Assembly (NCBI GenBank): GCA_004431415.1
Contig: QPMI01000535.1
Coordinates: forward strand, 1-64,000
Length of the DNA stretch: 64,000 nucleotides
Reading direction: 5' to 3'
From: Cyanophora paradoxa
Taxonomy: Eukaryota; Glaucocystophyceae; Cyanophorales; Cyanophoraceae
Positions 32,655 through 44,300 of this stretch are shown one piece after another. Position 1 is the first letter of the stretch; every line of letters begins with the position of its first letter. Below the pieces are notes generated by a model, which searched no databases, was not told the DNA's origin, and worked only from the letters and a program-made list of their open reading frames with translations. Made by a program: the position numbers and the translations under genes.

Positions 32655-35269
32655 TCACTCATGGTACACGTCCAAGAATGCCCATCGCGAGGGCGCGCCT
32701 GTCCAGGTGCCAAGCGGTGACGTTGCCCCAGGGACGCGGGGCGGGCCAACGGCTGGTGAAGTCCGGTTTCTGAGCGGGAGCGACGGCCTGCCGCAGTGCA
32801 TTATCGAGTCAGTTTCAAAATACGTGGGTGCAGGTGCTGCATTTCTCACACCGAATCTGGGATCACGAACTGGACTTTTTCGTGGTTCCGCAGTCCCTCA
32901 AGCACGGCGGGCGACAACCTGCACGCCGCCGCGCTCGCATTTGAGCCTCAGGGCCTGAACGTTTAATCTCGGCAAGGCTGACAACGTATACGCCGAAACA
33001 ATACGTAGCAAAGAGTCGACGGTGACTGAATATATAATATGCATATGCACCGAGCGGAGAAGCCGCGGGGGGCATGCGAGAAGAAGTGTCCAAATTCGAC
33101 ACCTTCACTTTCGCGGCCCCGCCCATGCACATCGCGCGAAAGAGCCCAAGCGTAGGCCTTGACATCAGAGAGCTGTTCATGCAGTGCATCTTCCTTAGTG
33201 TCATCGCGCAGACCCTGCGCATAAACCGTTGAACACAGCACACAATCACCATCATCTGCAGGAATTAGCACTTCTGCTTGATCAACTGAAATCTTACCAC
33301 GATGAATTGCGCGCTCTGCAGATGGAGCGATGAATTGGACTCATGATCATCTAATCGCACATCGATATTTACATCTGAAAGATTTAGAGACCATTACAGG
33401 ATCCGAAATATTTTTAATTGACGCACAAACCTTCGGCGAGAACCGCTACACTAGCTGCAGCTTTCGCGGGCGCCGTCATGAGTAGAGCGCATGCGCGTGG
33501 CTGCAGCATTGCCGCGATGGCGAGCGAGCTGATTACAAACACAAATGACCGCTCCTTTGCACGTACGCGTGTGCTGGCGCTAGTCATGATCATGATTATG
33601 TGTCGCAACTGGCGTCCCGTATTGCTATAGCAAGCTTTTAGGCCTGTGCGCGGGAAGCATGCCATGATGGTGGTCCTCGCCATGCTTATGGACTCTACTG
33701 GCTTGGAGGGCTCCGGAGTCCGGACTCGGGATCCCCTCGAGCCTCTCAGAGTCTCAGCCTCCCCAGTGAGTCCCCACGCGTACGGCGCGCGCGCGGCCCC
33801 CGCGGCGCGGGCCGGGGGAGTTCACCGAGTTCACCGAGTCAGTGAGGCAAGTGGCCGCGAGTAGCTATAGGCCGTATCCGATGATCCCGGAGTTCGATGA
33901 TCCAACCCGATGAGGCCCGGAGGGCCCGGGGCCGGAGTGCTCGGGCGCTCTAGCCCCCGGGCCGACTCGGCTCCACTGCTGGCAGTCTGCTGCCTACTAC
34001 CGTGTTACACTTAATTAATGGACCCGGACCCCTGCGGCCCGGACCCGGACGCATTAATGCGACACCGAATTAATGTGTTTTGAAGCTTTTTGGCTGCTGT
34101 AAGGGGTACATTACCGTACATACAGCAGGTTCTTAGTCCCGTTAACGTTTCATAGCGTTTCGAAATTAATGCGGTACCAAATTAATGCGTTTTGATAACA
34201 GACACCGCATTAATCAGGTAACCGGTACGGAATTACTTTTGTGCGCGGATTGAGAATGTCGAACACTTGAAGTTACCTATGCGTTAACGTTCAATTGAAC
34301 ACATCTACAAGTTACCCATGCGATTCGCGATCGCCGATTCCGACCGTCGGACGATTCGCAATCGCGTGCGATTGAAAGCAAATCTATGAATCTGAATTCG
34401 AAGATTCTAAACCTGCCCGGCGGCCGATCCGCGAATTGACCGCGATCGGTTCGAACTTCGAATTCCCTTATTGCAGCTTTCTTATCCGGGATTAACTTAG
34501 TAAAGGTGGGGCTCGAGCCCGAATTGCCGGCTCGAGCTCGAGCCGAGCTCGAGCCGGGAGTACTAGTCCGGGTCCCCTCGACTCGGCGAGCCGCAAGCCG
34601 GCTCGAGCCGACTTGAGGACGGGATCCGTTGCGTACCGCGGAGTACCGTAGTACGTCACCAGAACCGCGCTTCGGCCGCGCGCTAGCCAGCGTTAGCATC
34701 TGAAGCTGGCCATGGCTCGCGATCGCCCTCAAAAATCTAACTTAGTAATCAAAGCCCTCTAGCTGGGCGAGCCGGCTTCAGATGTCGCCGGCTCGCGTTG
34801 CAATTGGCTTGGATTGCCACGGCTCGAGCTGACCGAATAAGTCCGGTCCGAGCTCGAGCCGGCCGTGCGCCTCGGGTCGCGATCAGCTTGGCTCGGCTCG
34901 AGCCGACCCTTCTCGAGCTCAAGATCATCGATATCCGAGTCATAATCAGACTCATCGAGGTAAACTCGCTCTCAGGTAATGGGCGGGATTGATTCGCCGC
35001 AAATCCCGCGACCGCGCGCGAATCGCGGCGCGATCCTGTAGCTGCCGACTCAATGCCGAGTCAGGAGTCTCAGGACTGAGGAGAGTGATGGTCACTGATG
35101 GAGGTCCATTGGAGGAGGACGAAGAACGTACGCCGCGGTACGCGTATTTAATACTATATATACTCAGTGTTACTCATAAGTGCTACTAGTGCCATGTTAC
35201 AGCCGACTCTAATCGATACGCGTAGTCAGTAACGTTAACGGAATTATTACGTATTACCGCCGCATTTTG
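32655..35269. other. Intergenic, no supported gene
   Basis: A minus frame 32,655-32,849 may be a 5' exon of the protease. 33,700-33,990 has CTCGAGCC/GACTCGG simple repeats; 34,005-34,230 has GCATTAA and AATTAATGCG phrases as at 18,150-18,900; 34,500-34,930 is full of GGCTCGAGC palindromes. Nothing else recognised. Confidence 0.4.
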
Positions 35270-35331
35270 TTTTTGGTGAATTACAGGCCACAGCCTCTAG
35301 ACACCAGCACTGCGGGGGCTGCCCAGGGGGC
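35270..35331 (+). repeat. Dispersed 62-66 bp repeat, copy 2
   Basis: TTTTTGGTGAATTACAGGCC, CTAGACACCAGCACTGCGGG and GGCTGCCCAGGGGGC, as at 27089-27154 with few differences. Confidence 0.7.
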
Positions 35332-35671
35332 GCCGCAATTTACCGGTACAAAGTACGCGTAAACATACTATGATAAATAAGCTGAACATTATTAATATTG
35401 TGACAGGAGACTCAGTCCATTTACGATAACCTCGCAACAACATGGGGCAGCGAGTTGCAATTGTGTCTACCCTTCATCAACTACCACTGTATGGAGACAT
35501 TCGCAATCATCCTGACATAGCGGACTACATCCCGAGTCCTACAGATAGTTGACCAACTGACTGTCGACAGCACTAGCCAGGACTCAGGAGTCAGGACTCA
35601 GGGGCCTCAGGGCTGGAGCCGCTGGACTCCCGCTGGAGCCTGGAGCCCGAGTCTGCCCGACTGAATTCGAA

Positions 35672-35932
35672 TTACTGTAAACGTACGAATATCCGCCAGC
35701 GTTTAATTTCGACTATATTCGCCAGACTCTTGCGTTGGCGAATATTTGACGCTGGCGAATTGGCTTTTGTATGGAGAGAGGGGTACTAGCGGCTGACTCG
35801 TGTATGGCGAGGGTCGCGGGGTGGCGAAATCAAGACGCTGGCGCGCCGGCGGACTAATTTTCGACAGGATTTTAAAGGTTTTGGCGAAATAAAGTTCTGT
35901 CGGATATTCGTACGTTCAACGGTTTACAGTAC
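35672..35932 (+). mobile_element. MITE, mariner-like, intact copy 2
   Basis: About 257 bp between TA dinucleotides. The left end CTGTAAACGTACGAATATCC is mirrored at the right end by CGGATATTCGTACGTT and GGTTTACAG. The body is shared with 19294-19530. TA target duplication and TIRs fit a Tc1/mariner-derived MITE. No ORF. Confidence 0.75.
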
Positions 35933-36068
35933 GAACACAGCTCTACTTAGTCGGGACTCGCGATTCGCGATCGGGACTCGGGAGTCGGGACGTCGACTCG
36001 GGATCCGGATTCCGGACTCGGGGACTCCGGGAGTCTCGCGATTAATTCACCATTGCACGCAAGTGACG

Positions 36069-36074
36069 CAACCG
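36069..36074. repeat. Left target-site duplication of the virus
   Basis: CAACCG directly before the terminal repeat; the same six bases follow the right end at 62947-62952. Six-base duplications are the hallmark of Polinton/Maverick integrases. Confidence 0.95.
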
Positions 36075-36382
36075 ACACATATACAACGCCCGGCTTTTAG
36101 ACCTCGGCTTATTTAAATTGATCTCGTTAGTATATAACCTGTATTTATAATATATCTATCGTGAATATGTGTGTATTTTATCTGTTATATGTATTTATTT
36201 TATCGTGAGTTATAGCTTCTTTTTAATAAAATATGTGAAATATGTATAGTTTATGTGAAGTTTAGCTATATTCTCGATGAGTAGACTTAAATATCTCGTG
36301 AGTTTCATTATAGTATAGGTGTGACTCAACTTAGTTTAATTATAACTTGCCTCAGTCTAAAAGCCGGGCGTTGTATATGTGT
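36075..36382. repeat. Terminal 308-bp unit bounded by its own inverted repeats (left)
   Basis: Arms 36075-36101 and 36356-36382 are perfect 27-bp inverted repeats (ACACATATACAACGCCCGG ... CTTTTAGA). The inside is AT-rich (GTGAATATGTGTGTATTTTA). The unit therefore looks like a miniature of the element, with the integrase-end sequence at both borders. Confidence 0.9.
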
Positions 36383-36545
36383 GTTGTTCTGAATTTTCAA
36401 TGCATAATCGACGATCACGCGCCGTTTTATCAAAAACAACTACCATGAGCTGCATGGAACGTTCTGTATGCGGCTCTCTATAAAACAAAGTAGATCTATG
36501 ATATATTATGATTGATTCTTTTGTATTTTAATTGGTCTTATTCAG

Positions 36546-36636
36546 TGTTACAGGTGTTACAGGTTTATCCCAAAGTCCGCCCTAGGAGTGGGGTCTTGGT
36601 TCCCGAGTTTGGGCAAGACCTGTAACACCTGTAACA
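36546..36636. repeat. 91-bp palindromic module, L1
   Basis: Starts TGTTACAGGTGTTACAGG and ends CCTGTAACACCTGTAACA, inner arms ATCCCAAA (as TTATCCCAAA) and TTTGGGCAAG, CCTAGG near the centre. Identical to R2 as complement. Confidence 0.9.
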
Positions 36637-36826
36637 ACGTAAACAATTATCGTGTGCTGCATGAAACATTTCGCGCGCATCGAGAGTATGTGATAGTGAA
36701 TAGTTTCGCACTGAAAACGATATGAAATTGATCGTTATAATACAAAAAGAATTACTAATGATATTACTATGATATATTAAGACTGATATTTTGTTGTTTT
36801 AATAGGTTCTTACTGAAATAGGTCAG

Positions 36827-36917
36827 TGTTACAGGTGTTACAGGTTCATCCCAAACTTTGCCCTAGGAGGGGGTGGGGGATAGGAAACTTTGGGATAGAC
36901 CTGTAACACCTGTAACA
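36827..36917. repeat. 91-bp palindromic module, L2
   Basis: Same plan and exact length as L1, with centre GCCCTAGGAGGGGGTGGGGG. Preceded by CTTACTGAAATAGGTCAG, a flank also found in the internal copy as complement. Confidence 0.9.
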
Positions 36918-37073
36918 CCTTACTGAGAATCTATAAATCCACTTGTAACACCTTGTTTTATGATTGTTATCAGTCTGAGACTCTCTCAGGATTGAAAAGC
37001 CCCGCCCACTATGCAAGATACATGCCTTTCTTATGCATGATCTATGAAAAATAACAATAAACCCAGTCCTTCT

Positions 37074-37334
37074 TTACATAGGAGCACTCACAGGAATTTC
37101 GCTTGCCTTTCGAACAGTCCCCCTTGCAAACGCTTGCTCTACAATCGCTTCCTTTGTGAGTGGAAGCGGAATTCCAGCGGCAATACACGATTTAACTTCT
37201 TTGTCCACAATCTCATCAATCGCAATTCTCGCCTTGTTTTTGAGTGCAATTTCTGTCCATTCCTGAGCCGAAACAGCAGCATATTCCATAGCATTGAATT
37301 CTGTTGAAGTTAATGAAATAGTTATAGTCGCCAT
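37074..37334 (-). CDS. Small protein, 86 aa, left-most viral gene
   Basis: MATITISLTSTEFNAMEYAA, then a helical segment with ALKNKARIAIDEIVDKEVK and IPLPLTKEAIVEQAFARG. No membrane segment. From memory it resembles short proteins next to fibre genes in some marine tailed phages (start MATIT, then PxEW, KxRARxAxDEI), which would fit its place beside the fibre cluster; I cannot confirm this. AT-rich start region (ATATCTCACATATAATTAA) resembles the viral promoter motif. Confidence 0.7.
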   Translation of the reverse strand: MATITISLTSTEFNAMEYAAVSAQEWTEIALKNKARIAIDEIVDKEVKSCIAAGIPLPLTKEAIVEQAFARGTVRKASEIPVSAPM

Positions 37335-37363
37335 TTAATTATATGTGAGATATTTTTTGTAGT

Positions 37364-38344
37364 CTATACAGCATAAAGTAAAGCTCCTTGGAATATTGTA
37401 TAAAAATCGGTTCCTTTCAGTGTATAACTACTTGAAGAGTTCACAAAGAGCACTGGTGCGACAGTCGTGTTTGCATCGACCTTTACATAAACCGTGCTGT
37501 TTAGAGCAAGACTATTTCCATCATATCCAGACCGCGATGATTCATAAAGGATGGTTGCGTTTGTCGTGCTCTTTGATAGTGCGCCGTTAATATATCCAGC
37601 GCTTCCTGATGCTTTCAAAAAAGTCATATTGAAAATATACACTCCTGTGACAGGAGCAACAAAAGCTTTTGTAGTAGTATTAAAATTGTTTCCATAATTC
37701 TCATATGTAGCACCGAATATGTCAATAAATGTCCAAGTTGTGTTCGCAAGTGTTTTATTGCTTCCATTGCCATATGCACTGAATCTGCAATTTGTTGGCG
37801 AGATCAAATACATGTTTGCAGGTAGTGAAACACCATTCGAAGCAATTGTAGCAATTGTGGTTCCATTCCTTTTAATGAGTAAGTCTGAGTTCGCCCCCGA
37901 ATCAATAGTCGTCGTATTAACAGTCCCAAATGATCCAGCTGTAAGGGATCCAATTGTTGCACTTGTTGCTGTAATTGCTCCATTCACACTCAGTCCAGTC
38001 CCAATCCATGCCCCGCCACTAATAACTTGAAATGCCGCGGAATTTCTATTAGCCGGATTGAAATCCGTTTGATAATCCTGTTGACCCTCATACAGATTAT
38101 CTTTGGTAAACAGATCCCCTGTTTTTGCGGGTCGATTAGATACGATCATTTGAGTAGCTTTAACGATTCCACCAGCCTTGTCGGCTCTGAGTTCTTTGAC
38201 TCTGAGAATGGATGTCTCATTGAAAGAATCGGTTTTCGCTGTTTCAGTCGAAGGGAATGACTCGTTTAGATCATAAACAGTGTGTTGCACGTTATGGACA
38301 GCTGAGGCACTCAAACTAAAAACCGGAGTGAATACAGTCGACAT
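37364..38344 (-). CDS. Fibre-type protein with C1q-like C-terminus
   Basis: 326 residues. Middle: low-complexity beta-type stretch (ATSATIGSLTAGSFGTVNTT) as in trimeric fibre shafts. C-terminal ~130 residues look like a C1q/TNF-like jelly roll: AFVAPVTGVYIFNMTFLKAS at its entry and GTDFYTIFQGALLYAV at the end, matching the usual F.xP..GxYxF start and F.G.LL end. Such heads trimerise and bind ligands. The N-terminus (FTPVFSLSASAVHNVQHTVY) may attach to another fibre part. Likely a particle surface protein acting in host binding. First in a leftward run of structural genes. Confidence 0.75.
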   Translation of the reverse strand: MSTVFTPVFSLSASAVHNVQHTVYDLNESFPSTETAKTDSFNETSILRVKELRADKAGGIVKATQMIVSNRPAKTGDLFTKDNLYEGQQDYQTDFNPANRNSAAFQVISGGAWIGTGLSVNGAITATSATIGSLTAGSFGTVNTTTIDSGANSDLLIKRNGTTIATIASNGVSLPANMYLISPTNCRFSAYGNGSNKTLANTTWTFIDIFGATYENYGNNFNTTTKAFVAPVTGVYIFNMTFLKASGSAGYINGALSKSTTNATILYESSRSGYDGNSLALNSTVYVKVDANTTVAPVLFVNSSSSYTLKGTDFYTIFQGALLYAV

Positions 38345-38364
38345 CTTTTGATTGTTCTTTATTA

Positions 38365-41268
38365 TTACGTAAGAATATTATTGTCTTGGAGAGGTCCGAC
38401 AGCAATCCAATGGAGTTTAAGCGTTCTTTCGTTTTGGGGCACATTTGTGTAATTGATTGCCGAGTAACAAGTGAATATGGCAATCCAAGTGAATTTATTT
38501 TTGAACCCAATGCGATTCCCGAACTGATATTCAGCAGAAAGATATATGCTATTGGTGAAATCGACACTTGTTAAAATAATACTGTTTTCGAGAGTAGCAT
38601 TAACTATTGGATCACTATAATATGGGGTAGAAAATGTAACGGTTCCTGATGCTGTAAACACTTGCCCTACTGTATAAACTTGATTAGGTATAACTACATC
38701 CGCTGTCCCTTGTTGCACATATGCATTTGGATTCACATAATTACCGAAATTCGTGAGCAACTCTATGCTGTGATTGTGAGTAGGTGGCGAAGTGGGTGTG
38801 TTAATTAAATCGTCATAGTTCCCGCTTGTAGCCACAGCATGCAAGTTTGGTGTATTAATGAGATCATTGTAGTCTCCACTTGTAGCCACAGCATGCAAGG
38901 TGGGCAAGGACGGTATAGAAGGGGTGTTAGTTAAATCGTTGTAGTCACCACTTGTAGCCACAGCATGCAAATTCGGTTTAGTAAATAATCTATCCCATGT
39001 CCCATTGAAAGGGAGTGTAGATTCTGATATAATAACACTTTGATCGATCCAGCGAGGTATGTAAGTGGTGAAATCGGGAATTCTTGCTAAATCATAATAA
39101 TCACCTGTGAATGCTACACTACTCCAAGTTGGCTTCTCAGTAATATCAGTCCATTTACCACTAAATCCCGCCGGGACATCTGTGAGTTCTTTGTAGCTCA
39201 CCTTTTGTTTTGGTATAGACAGCTCAATGGGTGAGAATGCACCCGAAAGCTGATTTTCAGAGGTGAAATACATGAGATTTTGACTGTTAGGGAAGTCATC
39301 CGCGACATTAAAGGTGGAATTCATGGGTAATTCGAGGCGACTAATTGGGGTGTTTGGATCTAATACATATTCAGCACCGAGGTGGACAACAGGAAATGTT
39401 TGATCATTTGGAGTGTCGACAAAGAAATTCGGAGCATGCACATCACCTGTAAGAGTCCCACCTGTTAGGGGTAAATAATCCCCAAGAGCCGACGTTAATT
39501 CTGTATCTGTTACATAATCTTCAAGAATTGCTGCAAGTTCTGTATCATCTACATAGTTTTTGCTTTCGAGGTAATCATCTGTTACCACACCTGAAAGGGT
39601 TGTATTGTGTAAGTTTTTCGCCGCCATTCTCTGATTGACTTCTAAGGCGCCACCTGTTGTCGTTTTTATCCATGCAATCTCGCATTTTCCGTGATCATCT
39701 GTGGGTTGTCCCACAACAGGAAGATAGTTTACAACTTTCTCCCTTGTGAAAACTATCTTAGGTCTTGCTCCATCATATGCACTTTGATCTGTTACATTTA
39801 CTTGTATTGCTGCTGAAAAATCCGCTTCTTGTCCTATTTCTCCTGGGTGATAATTCGTAACATAGATACTGGGGAAAGTATCATTTACTCCTACATTGAA
39901 ATCGCCACTATAAACTCCATTTACGATTGGATCCCGTGGTAATCTTACAGCAAGAGTTCCCACCATCGGTGTGCCTGTTTCACCTGTGAATGTCCCATTG
40001 AGATTTACGTAATGATCATTCAAAAATAGCCTTTCAGGTGTGTTAATCGATTGGTAAAGTGTGACTCCATTAAAAACGTTTCCGATTGCATTCAATTGTG
40101 CGAAAGTAGGCTGCTCATCTATCTCCTCCCATGGGTGCCTGTGGTTACTATTGGTAATCTCTGAATAATCATGTGTGTGTTTTCCAGGTGGGAAGGTCGA
40201 TGGCGGATTCGTGATATGTTCCCATAAATGAGTGTGGGCGAAATCTGTTATTTGATCTTTTGTGTGAGTGTGTGCAAAATCTGTAATATCTGCTTTTGTG
40301 TGTTTTTGCTTTGCTAACCAATCTAAAACAACATTCGATGTCGGGTGATTTGGTAGGTTTGCTTCAATCTTCACAGTGAGATAATCGACTATTACATTAC
40401 TTCCATTAATATTACTTGCCCATAGGTTACTGCTGTAAATGTTACTGCTATAAATGTTACTGGCATAAATATTACTTGTAACTGTAAGGTTTGATGCAAT
40501 TGTAAGATTAGATGAAATAACACCACCTTTGAGAGACAAGTAATCATGAGTGTGTGGATCAGGTGGGAAGGTTAATGGTCGATTGGTGATATGCTCCCAC
40601 AAATGCTCGTGAGAACTGGGTGGAAACGTTAAAGGGACATCTGAGAGCTCTTTGTAACTCACCTTTTGCTTTGGTATGGTGAGTTCAATTGGTGAGAAAT
40701 CACCCGAAAGGCGATTTTCAGAGGTGAAATACATGAGATTATGGCTGTTAGGTAAATCGCGATCGAGTCTGCAAATTGGGGTGTTGTCGCCCAATATAAA
40801 TTCAGCTCCTGTATGCACGACCGGATTTCTTTGGATATACATATTGGATGCACCTATTACAGGTGCTATTATGGGCACATCCGAATTAACGAGATTGCAA
40901 GTGATGGAGAAAATCGTTTTGGGGGCAAACAGATTGCAATCAAAGGTAATCGTGGCGGGATCAATAGTAGGATCGACATTTGAACAGATCTGAAACATCC
41001 ACCCTCCCACACAGTTGCAATTTAAATTGCGAAAGGCTGTGCCTGCCATTGCATCCACATAGCCAATCCCATTTGCTATGTCATATATGTGACCAAACTC
41101 GTAACCAAAAATGTCATTCCACAGATTGGAAGCCATAGCTCCCATCACATACCCTTTTAGATCTACTATCAGGTCATTGGATTCACTGGGTATATTGGCA
41201 TGGGTTATATAAAATTGATTATCCAAGACAGCATTCTTTATTGTCGTTTCTACTATGGGTTCAGTCAT
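38365..41268 (-). CDS. Large fibre/adhesin protein, phage tail-fibre-like repeats, 967 aa
   Basis: Repeats of the phage tail-fibre kind: WEHITNRPLTFPPDPHTHDY, HTHTKDQITDFAHTHLWEHI, and SGDYNDLTNTP units (three times, separated by HAVAT). A run SNIYSSNIYSSNLWASN forms a beta-helix-like shaft. A 25-residue block around SPIELTIPKQKVSYKEL occurs twice (about residues 195 and 645), so the protein contains an internal duplication. The last ~120 residues may be a globular tip. No signal peptide or membrane segment. Probable receptor-binding fibre; the likeness to bacteriophage fibres is by repeat type, not by a confirmed homologue. Confidence 0.75.
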   Translation of the reverse strand: MTEPIVETTIKNAVLDNQFYITHANIPSESNDLIVDLKGYVMGAMASNLWNDIFGYEFGHIYDIANGIGYVDAMAGTAFRNLNCNCVGGWMFQICSNVDPTIDPATITFDCNLFAPKTIFSITCNLVNSDVPIIAPVIGASNMYIQRNPVVHTGAEFILGDNTPICRLDRDLPNSHNLMYFTSENRLSGDFSPIELTIPKQKVSYKELSDVPLTFPPSSHEHLWEHITNRPLTFPPDPHTHDYLSLKGGVISSNLTIASNLTVTSNIYASNIYSSNIYSSNLWASNINGSNVIVDYLTVKIEANLPNHPTSNVVLDWLAKQKHTKADITDFAHTHTKDQITDFAHTHLWEHITNPPSTFPPGKHTHDYSEITNSNHRHPWEEIDEQPTFAQLNAIGNVFNGVTLYQSINTPERLFLNDHYVNLNGTFTGETGTPMVGTLAVRLPRDPIVNGVYSGDFNVGVNDTFPSIYVTNYHPGEIGQEADFSAAIQVNVTDQSAYDGARPKIVFTREKVVNYLPVVGQPTDDHGKCEIAWIKTTTGGALEVNQRMAAKNLHNTTLSGVVTDDYLESKNYVDDTELAAILEDYVTDTELTSALGDYLPLTGGTLTGDVHAPNFFVDTPNDQTFPVVHLGAEYVLDPNTPISRLELPMNSTFNVADDFPNSQNLMYFTSENQLSGAFSPIELSIPKQKVSYKELTDVPAGFSGKWTDITEKPTWSSVAFTGDYYDLARIPDFTTYIPRWIDQSVIISESTLPFNGTWDRLFTKPNLHAVATSGDYNDLTNTPSIPSLPTLHAVATSGDYNDLINTPNLHAVATSGNYDDLINTPTSPPTHNHSIELLTNFGNYVNPNAYVQQGTADVVIPNQVYTVGQVFTASGTVTFSTPYYSDPIVNATLENSIILTSVDFTNSIYLSAEYQFGNRIGFKNKFTWIAIFTCYSAINYTNVPQNERTLKLHWIAVGPLQDNNILT

Positions 41269-41305
41269 TATACTCTATTATGGAATACTACAAAAATTAA
41301 GGTTG

Positions 41306-44300
41306 TTACATAACATTTGGAACATGTTCATATATTCTCCCTTCTCGCTGTGCCATTTCCGCCATAAAGTCTGCATTATCTTTTATTATTGATTCAGCCA
41401 TTCGTTCTGCTCGCGATTTTTTGGGTGCTGCCCTATTTGCTGGTGGTCGGTCAGTCCTCACAACACTAAGACCATGCCCCTCGGCTGATCTCACCTCTAA
41501 GCCCACATCTCCTTCGGCTGTTTGGGTCACATTAAGCTCTGGTGTTGAGTATTTATTACCTGCTCCTGCAATGGTTCTGTCTATGCAAGCACAACATAAA
41601 GCTCGGAATTTGTATGCAAGCACAAGCCCAAGAGCACCGAGAATCGGCAAGAGAATCATAAGCACTAACGTTCCTGGATTTGTTCCCGGTGCCCCGACTG
41701 GATTTGTAGGATTCGTGGGATTATTAGGTGGTGTGTTTGGATCTGGATTAGTTGTAGGGGGATCTTGTGAATCGGGATCTGGGTTAGGCTGGTTCGGATT
41801 TGGATCGTTTGGTGGCGGTTCCGTCGACCCTGCTAATGAGGTTGGCGCTGTGTATGCATTCGCAAACACGATGGGAGCCGTCGCTGGATTTCCTGTGGAA
41901 GACCCTGTGATTGCACCATAGGTATCTGACAGGTATTTATATAATTCCTTTGTCACAGGCGGATTGCTCACAGATCGGCACACCCAAATATTGCATGTAG
42001 TATCATAGACTGTGTCCCTGATAAATGGCGGTAGAGCTGTCCCACTAAATGACTCAAAGAGCCCATTTCTCGATAGCAACCTATGGGCTGCATCACAGTT
42101 CCCACCCTCGAAATATTTGGTAGCCGAAATTGCACCTTGCACATAAATATTGCAAGTCGAGTGCATTCCAATGTTATTTAGGTTGGGAGTGTATCTATCA
42201 TCGAGCCGGACAGTGCACACCCATGGGGAAGCGGTTTTAATATATTTCTTATCGCCCACTTCAATTACATCTGTATTTGGGTGGCTGTCAAGCTGAGTCC
42301 AAACAGCATCATACCTGAAAGTGTAATAAACTAAGAGACCATCTGTGGACGATGTGAAAGCAAAGAAGGTCATAAAGTCCGTGGATCCAAAGAAGTCAGC
42401 ATTGGTCGATGTTAGGGTGACTCTGGGATAGCTCATGTTGACAGTCTCAGAAGGATATGGAATATATGAGGTGTAATTACGATTGAAAAGATAATAGTGA
42501 AATCCATCTGAGACATTCGAGTGAGTGGGCAAGGTGACTGTTAAGGTCTTACTGCGATTTTCAAACGTGTTTTGTATGACAATATTGCAAGTATTAATAT
42601 ATCGAGAATCGAAAAAGTAATTATTTGTGACACTGTTATTGATCAGAGTCGCATTGGTTCCATTAAATACGAAATTCTGCCCATTGATCCTCGTAGTATG
42701 GAGGTCGGTCACATCGAGAGGATACCTTATTTTTAATCGATCTTCGGGGTCAAATCGCGGAATAGTTCCTGTTGCCTTCCAACTGATAGTAAAGGGAGGA
42801 GCAAGGGACACTGCTGGGATAACAGAGAGATTAAATTTCGAAAAATACAACCCAACAGGATACCCTGACAGAGCATATGTCACTGTTGCATTTCCGACAA
42901 GTGTGAAGCCGGTGGTTGTTATGTTAGTTGCAACAAATGGGGAGTAGCCGGCTGGTGCATTTTGAAGTGATGTAGCTGACCCATCATTGACCACATACAA
43001 ATTCGTGTCTGTTATTTCAATAGTAGGAGGGGAAACAAATGGTGTCTCAAATGTGAAATTAAAATTCGCTGGAACCCCTGCAAGATATCTATATGTTGTT
43101 GCTGATATCTCGGATGCCTGGAATACTTTGCTTCCACTCCGCACTACATTACTTGTGTCTTTCACATTGTGGTATGAGATGCTGGGAGTCGGGGAGAGCA
43201 CCAACGAAATAGCATCTGGTAAATCAGACTTTGTAATATACAGTTCTTTAAGATACTCCTTTTTGAAAGGGGCGGTCAGATCTCCAATAGTAGCCGATGA
43301 CCCTGCGACCACAATATTACAGGTGTTTGCATTCAAAGTATAAACTGTGTTCCACCTCAAAGAATTCGCCCCAAGATCGAAATTCTGTGAGAAGGGCACG
43401 ATATTGCTACCTTGTAAATCTCGGTAAACCTTCACTCTGGGTTTGCTATCGAATTCAGGGTGATATAATTGATGTTAAGAGTGAAACTAATAGTAGCTTC
43501 GGAACTCAATGAGTTGTTTCGGATGATAAGTAAATTGTATGTCTCGTTAATGACAAACGAAACCTGAAACCCTGTGGAGGTGACATTTTGGATAAATGCT
43601 TTATTAGATTCATTATTGTTATAGATAGGATTATAATAAGTAGTGTGATCCACCAATGAAACAGTGGGTATATTCGTCTCGAAACCTGTGACACCCAACT
43701 GATCCCAAGTGAATGTATATGTAGGTTTGCCTACGTAAGCGACATAGACCCCATTTGCGAGCTGCTGAGGGTATCCCTCGACAGTGTAGGTCTCAGTCCG
43801 CGAAACTGAGCGGGAAAGATTGCTGTTAAAGTCGTTATAGCTGATCAGAGCTCTCTCATCAGTGGGTAAATCACTGGGTCGGACTGAGTGATTGAAAGGC
43901 AAGATTATGTTACTTGTTTTTGAGGTCGTGCTATAAAGGTTAGTCGTGTGCAAGTCATCAAACCACCCATCATAGGCATACACATTGAGCCATTTCTTAA
44001 CAGCATCAGTGTTAGATTGCCCGAGATTAAATTGATGATCGAGCAAAGGCACCAAATCGCGGGATAAATACATGATCGCATCAGTGATGGTGATTGCACC
44101 TGTTAAAACAGCGAGCCCTGCCGTGTTTGCTGCGGTAGCAATTGATAAACCCGAGATTTCGAGATCCTGGGCTACATCTCGCTCGTTTCTTGTGAATCGC
44201 TCACTATAAAACTCCTTTACAAGGTCGACCCCATGACCTCAATTAAATGTGGTCGAGTGAGTGTAATATTGCTTGTGATGCTCTGCGAATATTTAACAGG

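Larger units (their letters stand above)
36075..37025. repeat. Left terminal inverted repeat, 951 bp
   Basis: Begins ACACATATACAACGCCCGG and ends CACTATGCAAGATACATGC. Matches the complement of 61996-62946 over its full length with no difference noticed. Contains two 91-bp palindromic modules and the 308-bp terminal unit. Confidence 0.95.

Noticed and set aside
43432-43435. Start-stop overlap (GTGA) as translational coupling of two separate fibre genes
   Set aside because: GTG starts are not expected in a eukaryotic virus, and both frames extend past the overlap; one interrupted gene fits better.
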